From contig CAYOPZ010000010.1 of NCBI GenBank assembly GCA_964406005.1, positions 24,632-88,631 of the forward strand: a DNA stretch of 64,000 nucleotides. The letters are read 5' to 3'. Below the pieces are notes generated by a model. It saw only the letters and a list, made by a program, of their open reading frames with translations. It did no database searches and was not told the DNA's origin. This document shows positions 16,003 through 24,440 of the stretch, piece after piece. The stretch is from CAYOPZ01 sp964406005 (lineage in GTDB: Bacteria > Bacteroidota > Bacteroidia > Bacteroidales > SM23-62). The stretch's first letter is position 1; each line of letters begins with the position of its first letter. The position numbers were made by a program, and so were the translations under genes.

Positions 16003-16493
16003 TGCAACATATGACCTTCGACAATCAAAAAACGACAATCCGGATCTTCCTGCGCAAGATGGTAATTGCCATTGCAGCCGCCATATCGGTCGTGACCATC
16101 CTTGCCGCCCCCTGGTTTGATCCGGATCTGCTCGGGATCCTGAAATATCAGTGGATCCTCCTGATCGCGGTTCTGTACATTCTGATTGTAGCGGTCTCCT
16201 GGATGCGTGGACTGAATTATTTCTATTTTGACGACAAGGGGGATAAAATCATCATCCGCTATTATCCCATCCGGCCTCTCGGAAGAAAAAAAAAGGCGGT
16301 CCAGATCCAGAAAACCGTATTTGCCGGTTTCGAGATTAAAAAACCCGTACTGGGATTGAAAAAAAATCTCATTCTCAAGCAATATGTGAAAAAGAAAGTG
16401 GCAAAGTACCCTCCCATCGGGATTACTGCACTTACAAGGCAGGAATTAAGGGCACTCGAGAAACAGCTTTCCATTTATGCAAGGGGGGCCTGA
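16002..16493 (+). CDS. Conserved membrane protein of unknown function
   Basis: 163 residues, two hydrophobic spans near 20-40 and 48-68 followed by a basic soluble tail with GRKKKAVQI and YVKKKVAKYPPIGITALTRQEL. Start choice: a GTG at 16002 overlaps the proline dehydrogenase stop (TAGTG) and has AGGAG eight to ten bases before it, so it is translationally coupled; an ATG at 16011 is the alternative. The layout (two-TM hairpin plus beta-rich tail) is common among small Bacteroidota inner-membrane proteins, but I do not recognise the family. The last 19 bases overlap the convergent dprA. Confidence 0.65.
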   Translation: MQHMTFDNQKTTIRIFLRKMVIAIAAAISVVTILAAPWFDPDLLGILKYQWILLIAVLYILIVAVSWMRGLNYFYFDDKGDKIIIRYYPIRPLGRKKKAVQIQKTVFAGFEIKKPVLGLKKNLILKQYVKKKVAKYPPIGITALTRQELRALEKQLSIYARGA

Positions 16494-17614
16494 CGGGAAT
16501 TATCCGCAAGCCTGTAACGGTTACCCGGGAGACAGCAAACCCGTCCGGCGAATTCAAGATCCAGCAGCAGAGCCGAAACTGTCCTGACAGGCAGGCCCGT
16601 TCCGATGCATATCCTGTCCACGGAAATTTCACCCTCCGCTTCTAAAATATCCAGAATGCTTTTCCCCTGCCCGCCGGGTTCCGCAGGGTTCCGGCGATCC
16701 GGGGGCACCTGGGTGAAGGCATCCCATCCCATCAGGTACTCAATGTCCCGGCAACCTTCTACCATGGCTGCCTTATTCGTTTTGATCAGGCCGTTGCACC
16801 CGGCAGACACCGGATCCCATATCTTACCGGGGAATGCGAATACATCCCTGTTGTAGGAAAAGGCCAGGTCTGCCGTGATCAGGGCGCCTCCCCGTATACC
16901 GGACTCTACAACGACCAGGGCATCCGCGAGCCCCGCAATAATCCTGTTCCGTCTGACAAAATTCTGTCTTTCCGGCTTTTGCCCGCTTGCAAAGTCCGTG
17001 ACAAGCGAACCATGCTGAAGGATTCTTGAAGCCGTGCCCCTGTTTGCAGCAGGGTACATGTACCTGAACCCGTGACCCAGAACAGCAATGGTCTCCAGAC
17101 CGGAAGCCAGTGCGGACTTATGTGCACAATGGTCTATCCCGTATGCCAGCCCGCTTACAATTGTGGGATCATGCCCCCTTTCGCTGAGATCCTCAACCAG
17201 CCTTTTACATATGCCCATTCCGTAGGGCGACGGACGACGGGTACCTACAATGCCAAGCACTTTCTTCTTATCGAATACGCTGCCCCCCCTTACATACAGT
17301 ACGACCGGTGCATCATGGCATTGTGCCAGCCTGGACGGATACCCCGCATCCCCGAGATGAACCACCGAGATCCCGTTCTTACGGGTATAATCCATTTCTT
17401 TCTTTGCATCCTCCAGAATGCCGCCCCAGTCTATACCCCCGGTTAACATTTTACCCATCCCCGGAATTTTTTCAAGGTTTCGCTTCCTTTCCCGGAAGAT
17501 GGCTTCCGGGGGACCGATCACATCGATGAGTTTCCTTGCCCTGACAGGGCCTATCCCGGGTATCATTGCCAGTGCAACCCAGAAGACCGGTTCAGCCTTT
17601 TCATACCTGTTCAT
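16475..17614 (-). CDS. dprA: DNA-processing protein DprA
   Basis: 379 residues. The N-terminus has a helix-hairpin-helix/SAM-like region (MIPGIGPVRARKLID), the centre is the Rossmann-like DprA domain with GIVGTRRPSPYG and SGLAYGIDHCAH, and the C-terminus is a winged helix with the hydrophobic end LLLDLEFAGRVCCLPGNRYR. DprA binds single-stranded DNA and loads RecA during natural transformation; it is also kept in many species not known to be competent. It stands alone here and converges with the small membrane-protein gene. Confidence 0.93.
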   Translation of the reverse strand: MNRYEKAEPVFWVALAMIPGIGPVRARKLIDVIGPPEAIFRERKRNLEKIPGMGKMLTGGIDWGGILEDAKKEMDYTRKNGISVVHLGDAGYPSRLAQCHDAPVVLYVRGGSVFDKKKVLGIVGTRRPSPYGMGICKRLVEDLSERGHDPTIVSGLAYGIDHCAHKSALASGLETIAVLGHGFRYMYPAANRGTASRILQHGSLVTDFASGQKPERQNFVRRNRIIAGLADALVVVESGIRGGALITADLAFSYNRDVFAFPGKIWDPVSAGCNGLIKTNKAAMVEGCRDIEYLMGWDAFTQVPPDRRNPAEPGGQGKSILDILEAEGEISVDRICIGTGLPVRTVSALLLDLEFAGRVCCLPGNRYRLADNSRQAPLA

Positions 17615-17772
17615 TTACCGGTTTTTTACTTTATGGCCGTCTCAGCAGTATATCGGCCCCTGGTTTGCCCCTGGTACATTTTTTATTCTGAGACTACAAC
17701 CGCATGATCCTGACCTTGAGGAGTAAAATAAATTGTCTTAAATTACCTGTTCTTAATTTTAAATAAACGAGT
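17615..17772. other. Intergenic region between dprA and the glutamate-synthase-like gene
   Basis: This divergent promoter region holds two direct repeats CCCCTGGT at 17657-17664 and 17668-17675, spaced 11 bases (one helical turn). They are bracketed by a 7-bp inverted repeat GTCTCAG (17639-17645) / CTGAGAC (17688-17694). No TAnnTTTG box is evident. The repeats could be regulator sites for the glutamate-synthase-like gene. Confidence 0.35.
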
Positions 17773-19413
17773 ATGATACAATGGCCTAAAATCAATGATG
17801 CAATCGGAACCGTTAACCGGGGGGTTCCTACCGAATCAGGTCTGTGTACCTTATGTGATTCCGCTTGCAAAGGAAGGTGCGAGACATGGCTTTCTTCCCT
17901 CAAAGGCAGAAAGCTGCTTTATCCCCGGAATTTCGGACAGACCACAGCCGGTGCATGGCATCTTGCCACAATGGGCATCGGTTACCATGCCCTGAGAATC
18001 CAGGGCTATACCTATGGCGCCATAGGAATTGAACCGCCAATGACAAGCAATCCGGACGATTGCCTGTTCAACAATGTGAATATTTCGACGGGATTTGGAA
18101 ACAAAGTAAAAACAAAATGCAGGCTTCCAGTTATGACCGGTGCCCTGGGATCGACGTTTATCGCCCGTAATTACTGGGAGTCCTTTGCTGTCGGGGCGGC
18201 TCTGTGCGGCATCCCGATTGTTGTGGGGGAAAACGTGGTGGGAGTCGATAAAAAATCTGTTTTGAGGAAAGGGAAAATCGAAAAAGCTCCGGAGCTGGAT
18301 CGCAGAATTGAAACTTTTTTCAGGTACTATGACGGATTCGGGGCCATTATTGTTCAGATGAATGTGGAAGATACAAGAAACGGCGTTGCTGAATATATTA
18401 TTGATAAATACGGGGACAAAGTCATCATTGAACTGAAATGGGGCCAGGGAGCAAAAGACATCGGAGGTGAAATACAGGTAACAAGCATTGAATATGCAAG
18501 GTTCCTGAAAGACCGGGGATACCTTGTCGACCCCGATCCGTACAATAAAACAGTACAAACGGCCTTTGAAGCCCGTGCCATCAGTTCCTTCGCAAGGCAC
18601 AGTCGTCTGGGAGGCACGGAATTGTCAAGTCCGGATGAAGTCAGAGAAGCCTTCATGAAAGATGTTGAGTACCTGAAAAAGCTGGGATTCGAGAAAGTTA
18701 CCCTTAAAACCGGGGCCTATGATATGGAAGCACTGGCCATGTCCATCCGTTATTCGGCTGAAGCGGGACTTGACCTTCTGACAATTGATGGTTCGGGTGG
18801 CGGAACCGGAATGAGTCCGTGGAACATGATGCAGCACTGGGGAATTCCATCGATTGCCCTGCACGCCAAAGCATACGAATACTGTAAAATACTGGATGAA
18901 CGGGGCATAAAGGTTCCTGATATTTCATTTGCCGGCGGTTTTGCCCGGGAAGATCATATTTTTAAAGCCCTGGCTCTGGGTGCGCCATATACCAGTCTTG
19001 TCTGTATGGGAAGGGCTCCCATGATACCGGGATTCCTGGGAAGCAATATCGAAGGTGTATTCAAACCAGATAAAAGAGCCCAGCTACACGGTCACTGGGA
19101 ATCATTGCCTCCGGCAGTAATGGAATTCGGAAAATATCCTGAAGAGATTTTCGCCGGATGGGAGCCTGTAAAGGAAAAAGTTGGTCAGGATGAAATGCAA
19201 AATATACCCTTTGGCGCCATCGCCATGTATGCATTTGTCGATAAACTGGCCTGTGGTTTACAGCAATTTCTGGCAGGGGCCAGAAAGTTCAGTATTGATA
19301 AAATTATCAGGGATGACCTGATGTCAGCCAACCGGGAAACAGAGAATGTAACCGGCATTACTTTTATGACGGATGCAAAAAACCAGGAAGCATTGAATAT
19401 CCTGAAAAGCTGA
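17773..19413 (+). CDS. Glutamate-synthase-like FMN-binding protein
   Basis: 546 residues corresponding to the FMN-binding (alpha/beta barrel) part of the GltB large subunit, with GSGGGTGMSPWNMMQHWGIP near residue 340 and SFAGGFAREDHIFKALALGA. The glutaminase domain and the C-terminal GXGXG helix domain of real glutamate synthase are absent. The N-terminus instead has a small cysteine cluster CTLCDSACKGRC (residues about 24-35) that could hold an iron-sulfur centre. Such stand-alone proteins are found in anaerobes and archaea and may use ammonia or another amide source; the electron donor is unknown. It is monocistronic as far as can be seen. Confidence 0.8.
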   Translation: MIQWPKINDAIGTVNRGVPTESGLCTLCDSACKGRCETWLSSLKGRKLLYPRNFGQTTAGAWHLATMGIGYHALRIQGYTYGAIGIEPPMTSNPDDCLFNNVNISTGFGNKVKTKCRLPVMTGALGSTFIARNYWESFAVGAALCGIPIVVGENVVGVDKKSVLRKGKIEKAPELDRRIETFFRYYDGFGAIIVQMNVEDTRNGVAEYIIDKYGDKVIIELKWGQGAKDIGGEIQVTSIEYARFLKDRGYLVDPDPYNKTVQTAFEARAISSFARHSRLGGTELSSPDEVREAFMKDVEYLKKLGFEKVTLKTGAYDMEALAMSIRYSAEAGLDLLTIDGSGGGTGMSPWNMMQHWGIPSIALHAKAYEYCKILDERGIKVPDISFAGGFAREDHIFKALALGAPYTSLVCMGRAPMIPGFLGSNIEGVFKPDKRAQLHGHWESLPPAVMEFGKYPEEIFAGWEPVKEKVGQDEMQNIPFGAIAMYAFVDKLACGLQQFLAGARKFSIDKIIRDDLMSANRETENVTGITFMTDAKNQEALNILKS

Positions 19414-19458
19414 AAACAGATTCATCCCCTTTTGTAGGTTTTGTATGTCCGTAAACAA

Positions 19459-20235
19459 ATGATACTGACCGACACGCATACACACCTCTTTCTGCCTGCA
19501 TTCGGGAAGGATAGGGAAGAAGTCGTACGCTCCGCCGTCGGCAAGGGTGTTGCAAAGATGTTCCTGCCCGATGTGGACGGATCTACCACGGATTCAATGC
19601 TTGCCCTGGCAGATGCATTCCCGGATCACTGCTTTCCCATGATAGGACTTCATCCCACATCGGTAAGGGAAAATTTCAGCGACGAGATCGAAAGGATCAG
19701 GAACATCCTGCCGGGCAGGAAATTCTGGGGGATCGGAGAAACAGGCATTGACCTTTACCGTGACAAGACCTACCGGCATCAACAGGTCGAGTCATTCAGG
19801 ATGCACATCACCCTGGCCAGGGAACATCATCTGCCGCTTATCATACACTGCCGTGATTCATTTGCCGAAATAAGCGAAATACTGGACAGGGAGCATGACG
19901 GATCCCTGACCGGTATATTCCATGCCTTCACAGGCAGTATTGAACAGGCCCGGAAAATCACAGCATTCGGTTTCAAGATCGGCATAGGCGGTATTGTGAC
20001 ATTTAAAAATTCGGGACTGGATAAAACAGTACGGGCCATGGACCCGCGGCAGATCGTGCTCGAAACAGATTCACCCTATCTTGCGCCCGTGCCAAAAAGG
20101 GGTAAACGGAATGAAAGTGCCTACCTGGTATACACGGCAGAGAAAATTGCAGAGATCCATAATATGTCCGTTGAAGAAATTGCAGACATAACAACCGGGA
20201 ACGCAGCTGAAATATTCGGATTCGATGTCGAATAA
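19459..20235 (+). CDS. TatD-family metal-dependent hydrolase
   Basis: 258 residues from the ATG at 19459; the open frame extends to a TTG at 19441 but MILTDTHTHL is the conserved opening. Metal ligands of the TatD fold are visible: DTHTHL at the start, GIGETGIDLYRD, IIHCRDSF, GIFHAFTGS and the final ETDSPYLAPVP. Members are 3'-5' DNA/RNA exonucleases or D-aminoacyl hydrolases in quality control; the precise substrate cannot be told. It overlaps the asparaginase gene by 11 bases, forming a two-gene unit that is frequent in Bacteroidales. Confidence 0.9.
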   Translation: MILTDTHTHLFLPAFGKDREEVVRSAVGKGVAKMFLPDVDGSTTDSMLALADAFPDHCFPMIGLHPTSVRENFSDEIERIRNILPGRKFWGIGETGIDLYRDKTYRHQQVESFRMHITLAREHHLPLIIHCRDSFAEISEILDREHDGSLTGIFHAFTGSIEQARKITAFGFKIGIGGIVTFKNSGLDKTVRAMDPRQIVLETDSPYLAPVPKRGKRNESAYLVYTAEKIAEIHNMSVEEIADITTGNAAEIFGFDVE

Positions 20236-21286
20236 GCCGCCTGCAAATATTGCGACAATGCAGAAATCCATCCTGATCATATACACCGGAGGAACCATTG
20301 GCATGATCGGCCGTCCCGGCACACATGCACTGAAACCTTTCGATTTCGAAGAGATACGGGAATATATGCCCGAACTCGAAAAGTCCGGCTGTCATCTGTC
20401 TGCCGTCACGCTCAGCCCGGTGGTGGATTCTTCAAATATACAACCTTCGGCATGGATCCGGATTGCAGAAATAATCCGTGACAATTACAATGATTACAAC
20501 GGATTTATCATTCTTCATGGCACAGACACCATGGCCTACTCGGCTTCTGCCCTGAGTTTCATGCTGGAGGATCTTGGGAAACCCGTCATTTTCACAGGTT
20601 CGCAACTGCCTGTAAGCACGCTCAGGACAGACGCACGTGAAAACCTGGTATCCTCCATTGAAATCGCCACTTCCGAAAAAGACGGATCTCCCCTTGTTCC
20701 GGAGGTATGCATTTATTTCGAATTCAAGCTCTTCAGGGGCAATCGCACAACCAAACAGAATGCCGGGGAATTTAATGCTTTCTCATCTCCGAACCATCCC
20801 CCGCTGGCAGAATCCGGAGTTCACCTGAGATTCCACCCGGAAATCATCCTTAAGAAAACCGGCAGGGAAAAACTGCGGGTACATACCCGTCTGGATACCC
20901 ATATCGCCATTTTAAAAATCTTTCCCGGTATTTCAGAGTCCATAGTTGAATCCGTTCTGGGGTCGTCCGGATTGAAAGCGGTAATCCTGGAAACATTCGG
21001 TGCAGGCAATGCACCCACCGATGATTGGTTATCCCGTCAGTTAAAGCATGCCCGGGACAGGGGTATCATCTTCCTGAATACAACCCAGTGCAATCAGGGC
21101 ATGGTTGAAATGGGACGATATGAAACCAGCCAGCAATTAATACATGCCGGGGTGATCAGCGGTCATGATATCACAACGGAAGCGGCCGTAACAAAACTTA
21201 TGTTCCTGCTCGGCCGGAACCTGACAGAACAAAAGCTTAAACACCTTCTGAATAAATCAATTAGCGGAGAAATAACGGTTAATTAA
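20225..21286 (+). CDS. ansA: Type I L-asparaginase
   Basis: 353 residues with the two catalytic threonine motifs: YTGGTIGMIG near residue 20 and ILHGTDTMAYSASALSF near 97, and the N-terminal domain joined to a C-terminal ligand-binding domain (ILETFGAGNAP). There is no signal peptide, which with the length points to the cytoplasmic type I enzyme that turns asparagine into aspartate and ammonia. The ATG at 20225 lies inside the end of tatD, so translation is coupled; an ATG a few codons later (20261) is possible. It is followed by tRNA-Ser. Confidence 0.92.
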   Translation: MSNKPPANIATMQKSILIIYTGGTIGMIGRPGTHALKPFDFEEIREYMPELEKSGCHLSAVTLSPVVDSSNIQPSAWIRIAEIIRDNYNDYNGFIILHGTDTMAYSASALSFMLEDLGKPVIFTGSQLPVSTLRTDARENLVSSIEIATSEKDGSPLVPEVCIYFEFKLFRGNRTTKQNAGEFNAFSSPNHPPLAESGVHLRFHPEIILKKTGREKLRVHTRLDTHIAILKIFPGISESIVESVLGSSGLKAVILETFGAGNAPTDDWLSRQLKHARDRGIIFLNTTQCNQGMVEMGRYETSQQLIHAGVISGHDITTEAAVTKLMFLLGRNLTEQKLKHLLNKSISGEITVN

Positions 21287-21340
21287 AATTGCATTTAGTC
21301 ATTTTTTTTGTATTTTTCGCGCTCCATTTTGCATTGGATT

Positions 21341-21430
21341 GGAGAGATGGCCGAGTGGTCGAAGGCGCACGCCTGGAGAGCGTGTATACCATGTGGAATG
21401 GTATCGAGGGTTCGAATCCCTCTCTCTCCG
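21341..21430 (+). tRNA. tRNA-Ser (GGA)
   Basis: 90 nt with acceptor stem GGAGAGA / TCTCTCC and discriminator G. The anticodon arm GCCTGGAGAGC has GGA in the loop, and a long variable arm (TACCATGTGGAATGGTA) confirms a class II serine tRNA. The T-arm is GAGGGTTCGAATCCCTC. CCA is not encoded. It lies between ansA and the ExbB operon. Confidence 0.97.
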
Positions 21431-21559
21431 CAAAACACCGGAAGTTGAATCAGTTTGAGTGAATGCGGGGAGCCGCAGCCAGTTTTTACAATTTATTAAT
21501 AGAATTATTATCAGGATTCATTATTTTCGCTAAACCTATAATTCATTTAAAAACAGATC

Positions 21560-22414
21560 ATGAAAAAGTTTTTTACACTCATTTCGGTAACCGGAATGCT
21601 GTTCATGGCAGCACCGAACATTACTTCTGCCCAGGAGCCGGATACGGATGTTACCGGGGAGGAAAGCACAACAATGGCACCTCCTGGACAGGAAGACACA
21701 ATGATGGAAGCTGCTGATGAGACTGTTGCAACCACGGAAGAATCAAGTGCAGCTGCAGAACCGGATACCGAGGAGGAAATGTCATTGCACCAGCAGGTTA
21801 AAAGACTCTTCATCGAAGGGAACGCAACGTTTATGGGATTTGTACTGCTTACACTGATCTTTGGTCTTGCACTGGCCATCGAAAGGATCATCTACCTGAA
21901 CCTGGCAACCACCAACACCGACAAATTGCTTAAAAAAGTCGAAGATGCACTTTCTTCGGGCGGTGTGGATGCAGCAAAAGAAGTCTGCCGGAATACCAGG
22001 GGACCGGTCGCAAGTATTTTTTACCAGGGGCTCGATCGCGCCGATGAAGGAATCGATGTGGCTGAAAAAGCGGTAATCGCTTATGGAAGCGTACAAATGG
22101 GACTGCTGGAAAAAAACCTGTCGTGGATCCAGTTGTTCATTTCGATCGCACCCATGTTGGGATTTATGGGAACGGTAATTGGGATGATCTCCGCTTTTGA
22201 TTCCATCCAGCTCGCAGGTGAAGTATCTGCCCAGCTGGTGGCGGGGGGGATTAAAGTAGCTCTCATAACAACTGTATCCGGCCTCATCGTGGCCATCATC
22301 CTTCAGGTATTTTACAATACCATCGTTTCCAAAATAGACAGTATCGTCAATAAGATGGAGGATTCTTCCATCTCCCTGATTGATATGCTGGTTCATTACA
22401 AGCTGAAAAAATAA
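21560..22414 (+). CDS. exbB: MotA/TolQ/ExbB proton-channel protein
   Basis: 284 residues. An N-terminal signal peptide (FFTLISVTGMLFMAAP) is followed by an acidic Glu/Thr-rich stretch to about residue 75. Then come three membrane segments of the ExbB/TolQ fold with the conserved core WIQLFISIAPMLGFMGTVIGM and the last helix VALITTVSGLIVAIILQVF. ExbB forms the pentameric inner-membrane stator that uses the proton gradient with ExbD to energise TonB. The extra N-terminal acidic region is typical of Bacteroidota homologues. It is the first gene of a four-gene set (21560-24037). Confidence 0.9.
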   Translation: MKKFFTLISVTGMLFMAAPNITSAQEPDTDVTGEESTTMAPPGQEDTMMEAADETVATTEESSAAAEPDTEEEMSLHQQVKRLFIEGNATFMGFVLLTLIFGLALAIERIIYLNLATTNTDKLLKKVEDALSSGGVDAAKEVCRNTRGPVASIFYQGLDRADEGIDVAEKAVIAYGSVQMGLLEKNLSWIQLFISIAPMLGFMGTVIGMISAFDSIQLAGEVSAQLVAGGIKVALITTVSGLIVAIILQVFYNTIVSKIDSIVNKMEDSSISLIDMLVHYKLKK

Positions 22415-22419
22415 GCATC

Positions 22420-22881
22420 ATGCGTCTGACTTATAAACAAATTGCGCAATATATTCTGTGGGCTATGATGGCATGCTCACTGGTTTTTATTGCATGGTTC
22501 TTTTTCGGCAACTTTGTTGAAGGGACCGAAGGCACAAATTATGCAGAACCCGTAATTACGGAAGGGATCCTGAAGTGGACTTACATTTTGTTTTTCATAA
22601 CCCTGATATTAACGATTGTGTTCCCGCTGATTTTCATAGCTTCCAATCCCCGGAGTGCCAAAAGACTGGGCATCATCCTGGCCGTAGCTGCCGTACTGGC
22701 CTTTATTTCATACAGGCTGGCTGACGATACGGTTCTGAACCTGCCCCAGTATACCGGCCCCGACAATGTGCCCGCGACCCTTAAAATTGTGGGGACAGGC
22801 CTGATATTCACATATATTCTGGGAATTGCTGCGATTGTTGCGGTATTGTTCTCATCTCTCGCAGGACTTTTTAAAAGATAG
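22420..22881 (+). CDS. Four-TM protein in the ExbB-ExbD operon, unknown function
   Basis: 153 residues, four clear hydrophobic spans near 10-30, 50-74, 82-98 and 125-148, with a short periplasmic loop between the third and fourth (DDTVLNLPQYTGPDNVP). It starts 5 bases after exbB, and 71 bases separate it from the first exbD. I do not recognise a named domain. Homologues of the same size in this position appear to be a regular part of Bacteroidales energiser operons, so an accessory role in the ExbB-ExbD-TonB complex is the best guess, based on context alone. Confidence 0.7.
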   Translation: MRLTYKQIAQYILWAMMACSLVFIAWFFFGNFVEGTEGTNYAEPVITEGILKWTYILFFITLILTIVFPLIFIASNPRSAKRLGIILAVAAVLAFISYRLADDTVLNLPQYTGPDNVPATLKIVGTGLIFTYILGIAAIVAVLFSSLAGLFKR

Positions 22882-22952
22882 GCATTGACTTGCGAATAGC
22901 ATATTCAGGTCAAAGACTTTATACTTTATTTATATTATAAAAAAACGAATCC

Positions 22953-23549
22953 ATGGCCAGAAGAGAAATTCAGGAAATAAATGCCGGTTCAATGGCCGAT
23001 ATAGCATTCCTGCTTTTGATTTTTTTCCTCGTCGCCACTACAATGGATATTGATACCGGGATTTCCCGCCTTCTTCCCCCCATGCCGGACGAGGAAGAAA
23101 TGAATAACGAGCAGGAGATCCGCGAAAGAAACATCTTTGTCGTATTGATAAACAGGGATGATCAACTGTTCGTAGAAAGGGAAGTCGTCGATATCGGCCG
23201 GCTGAAAGAAATGACCAAGGAATTCTTTGTGAATCCCAACGATGATCCCGACCTCTCCGAGAAAAGGGAAGCCGATATAGATTTTTTCGGTAAAATCATG
23301 GTTTCAAAAGGCGTTATTTCCCTGCAAAGTGATATAGGCACATCATACGGCAAGTACATTGAGGTGCAAAACGAACTCGCGGCAGCAGTAAACGAGCTCA
23401 GGAATGAGTTATGCATGCAGCAATTCGGAAGAAAATTCGATGACCTGGATCCTTTGAACGAAACGGAAAACGATCTCATTGAAGCCATCAAGGAAGTATA
23501 TCCCATGGCCATTTCCGAAGCAGAACCAAAGGAAACCGGAAATTATTAA
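22953..23549 (+). CDS. exbD: ExbD/TolR-type biopolymer transport protein (first copy)
   Basis: 198 residues with a single N-terminal membrane helix (MADIAFLLLIFFLVATTM) containing the conserved Asp (residue about 16) needed for proton-driven movement, followed by a periplasmic domain. The domain is longer than usual (normally about 140) and has an extra acidic segment (residues about 80-150) with FVVLINRDDQLFVE as the core strand. It pairs with ExbB from the same operon. A second ExbD follows after 11 bases, so two ExbD forms share one ExbB. Confidence 0.88.
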   Translation: MARREIQEINAGSMADIAFLLLIFFLVATTMDIDTGISRLLPPMPDEEEMNNEQEIRERNIFVVLINRDDQLFVEREVVDIGRLKEMTKEFFVNPNDDPDLSEKREADIDFFGKIMVSKGVISLQSDIGTSYGKYIEVQNELAAAVNELRNELCMQQFGRKFDDLDPLNETENDLIEAIKEVYPMAISEAEPKETGNY

Positions 23550-23560
23550 TCAACTGAAAT

Positions 23561-24037
23561 ATGTCAAGATTTAAAAAATCAGGCAGCAAGGGGGTGAAAG
23601 CGATCAACACGGCATCGCTTCCCGATATCGTATTCATGCTCCTGTTTTTCTTTATGGTCTCAACCGTTATGAGGGAAACCAACATCAAAGTGGGTATAAA
23701 CCTTCCCCAGGCAACGGAAATCAAGAAACTTGAAAAGAAATCCCTGGTCAGCTACATCTACATAGGGAAACCACACGCCTACCTTCAGTCAACATACGGA
23801 TCGGAACCCCGGATCCAGCTGAACGATTCATTTGCAACCAAAGACGACATCCGTGATTTCATCAGCAGCGAAAGAGAACAGATGAATGAAAACCAGCAGA
23901 AACAGATGACCGTTTCACTGAAAATCGACAAGGATACAAAAATGGGTATCGTCACGGATGTCAAACAGGAGCTTCGCAAAGCCAGTGCGCTCAAGATCAA
24001 TTACTCTTCCCGGAGAAAAGTGGATGATCTGAGATAG
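23561..24037 (+). CDS. exbD: ExbD/TolR-type biopolymer transport protein (second copy)
   Basis: 158 residues, single N-terminal membrane helix LPDIVFMLLFFFMVSTVM with the conserved Asp near residue 22, then a compact periplasmic domain (YIYIGKPHAYLQ ... SLKIDKDTKMGIVTDVKQELR) of standard ExbD length. Together with the longer ExbD before it and ExbB it likely energises outer-membrane receptors. It ends the operon; the PII gene converges with a gap of about 33 bases. Confidence 0.9.
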   Translation: MSRFKKSGSKGVKAINTASLPDIVFMLLFFFMVSTVMRETNIKVGINLPQATEIKKLEKKSLVSYIYIGKPHAYLQSTYGSEPRIQLNDSFATKDDIRDFISSEREQMNENQQKQMTVSLKIDKDTKMGIVTDVKQELRKASALKINYSSRRKVDDLR

Positions 24038-24070
24038 TTCACCTTCGTCAAGACCCGCACCCTCCGGTCG

Positions 24071-24415
24071 TCAAATGGCAGTGCCTCCCTTTTCTCCCGT
24101 ACGGATACGTATGCATTCCTCAAGCGGGGTTATGAAAATCTTTCCGTCTCCAAGCTCTCCCTTCTCGTTTGTCCTGGCAGAATTAATAATGGTTTCCGTT
24201 GTAATATCAACAAAAGCATCATTTACAGCGATTTCAAGCCGTATCTTGGGGATCAGGTCCGGCGTGACCAGCTGGCCCCGGTAGATCTCCTCCCTGGTTC
24301 CCTGGCCGTGACCCGATACCCGGCTGACCGTAATCCGGGTTATTTCCGCCTTGATCAGGGCTTCGCGTACCTCCCCGAGCTTGTTTTCCTTAATGATTGC
24401 AGTTATCAGTTTCAT
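24071..24415 (-). CDS. glnK: PII nitrogen regulatory protein
   Basis: 114 residues, the full PII length. The T-loop carries EEIYRGQ with the Tyr that is uridylylated in many PII proteins, and the C-terminal ATP-binding signature GDGKIFITPLEECIRIRTGE is complete. PII senses 2-oxoglutarate and ATP/ADP. Its gene follows amt by 25 bases in the same direction, so it is probably GlnK, which plugs the ammonium channel when nitrogen is plentiful. The T-loop region is somewhat diverged (GHGQGTREEIYRG). Confidence 0.93.
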   Translation of the reverse strand: MKLITAIIKENKLGEVREALIKAEITRITVSRVSGHGQGTREEIYRGQLVTPDLIPKIRLEIAVNDAFVDITTETIINSARTNEKGELGDGKIFITPLEECIRIRTGEKGGTAI

Positions 24416-24440
24416 ATCTGTATTTTTATTTTCCTTATAA

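Noticed and set aside
21463..21717. ORF before exbB
   Set aside because: It overlaps the start of exbB in another frame and has no recognisable features; it is a shadow.
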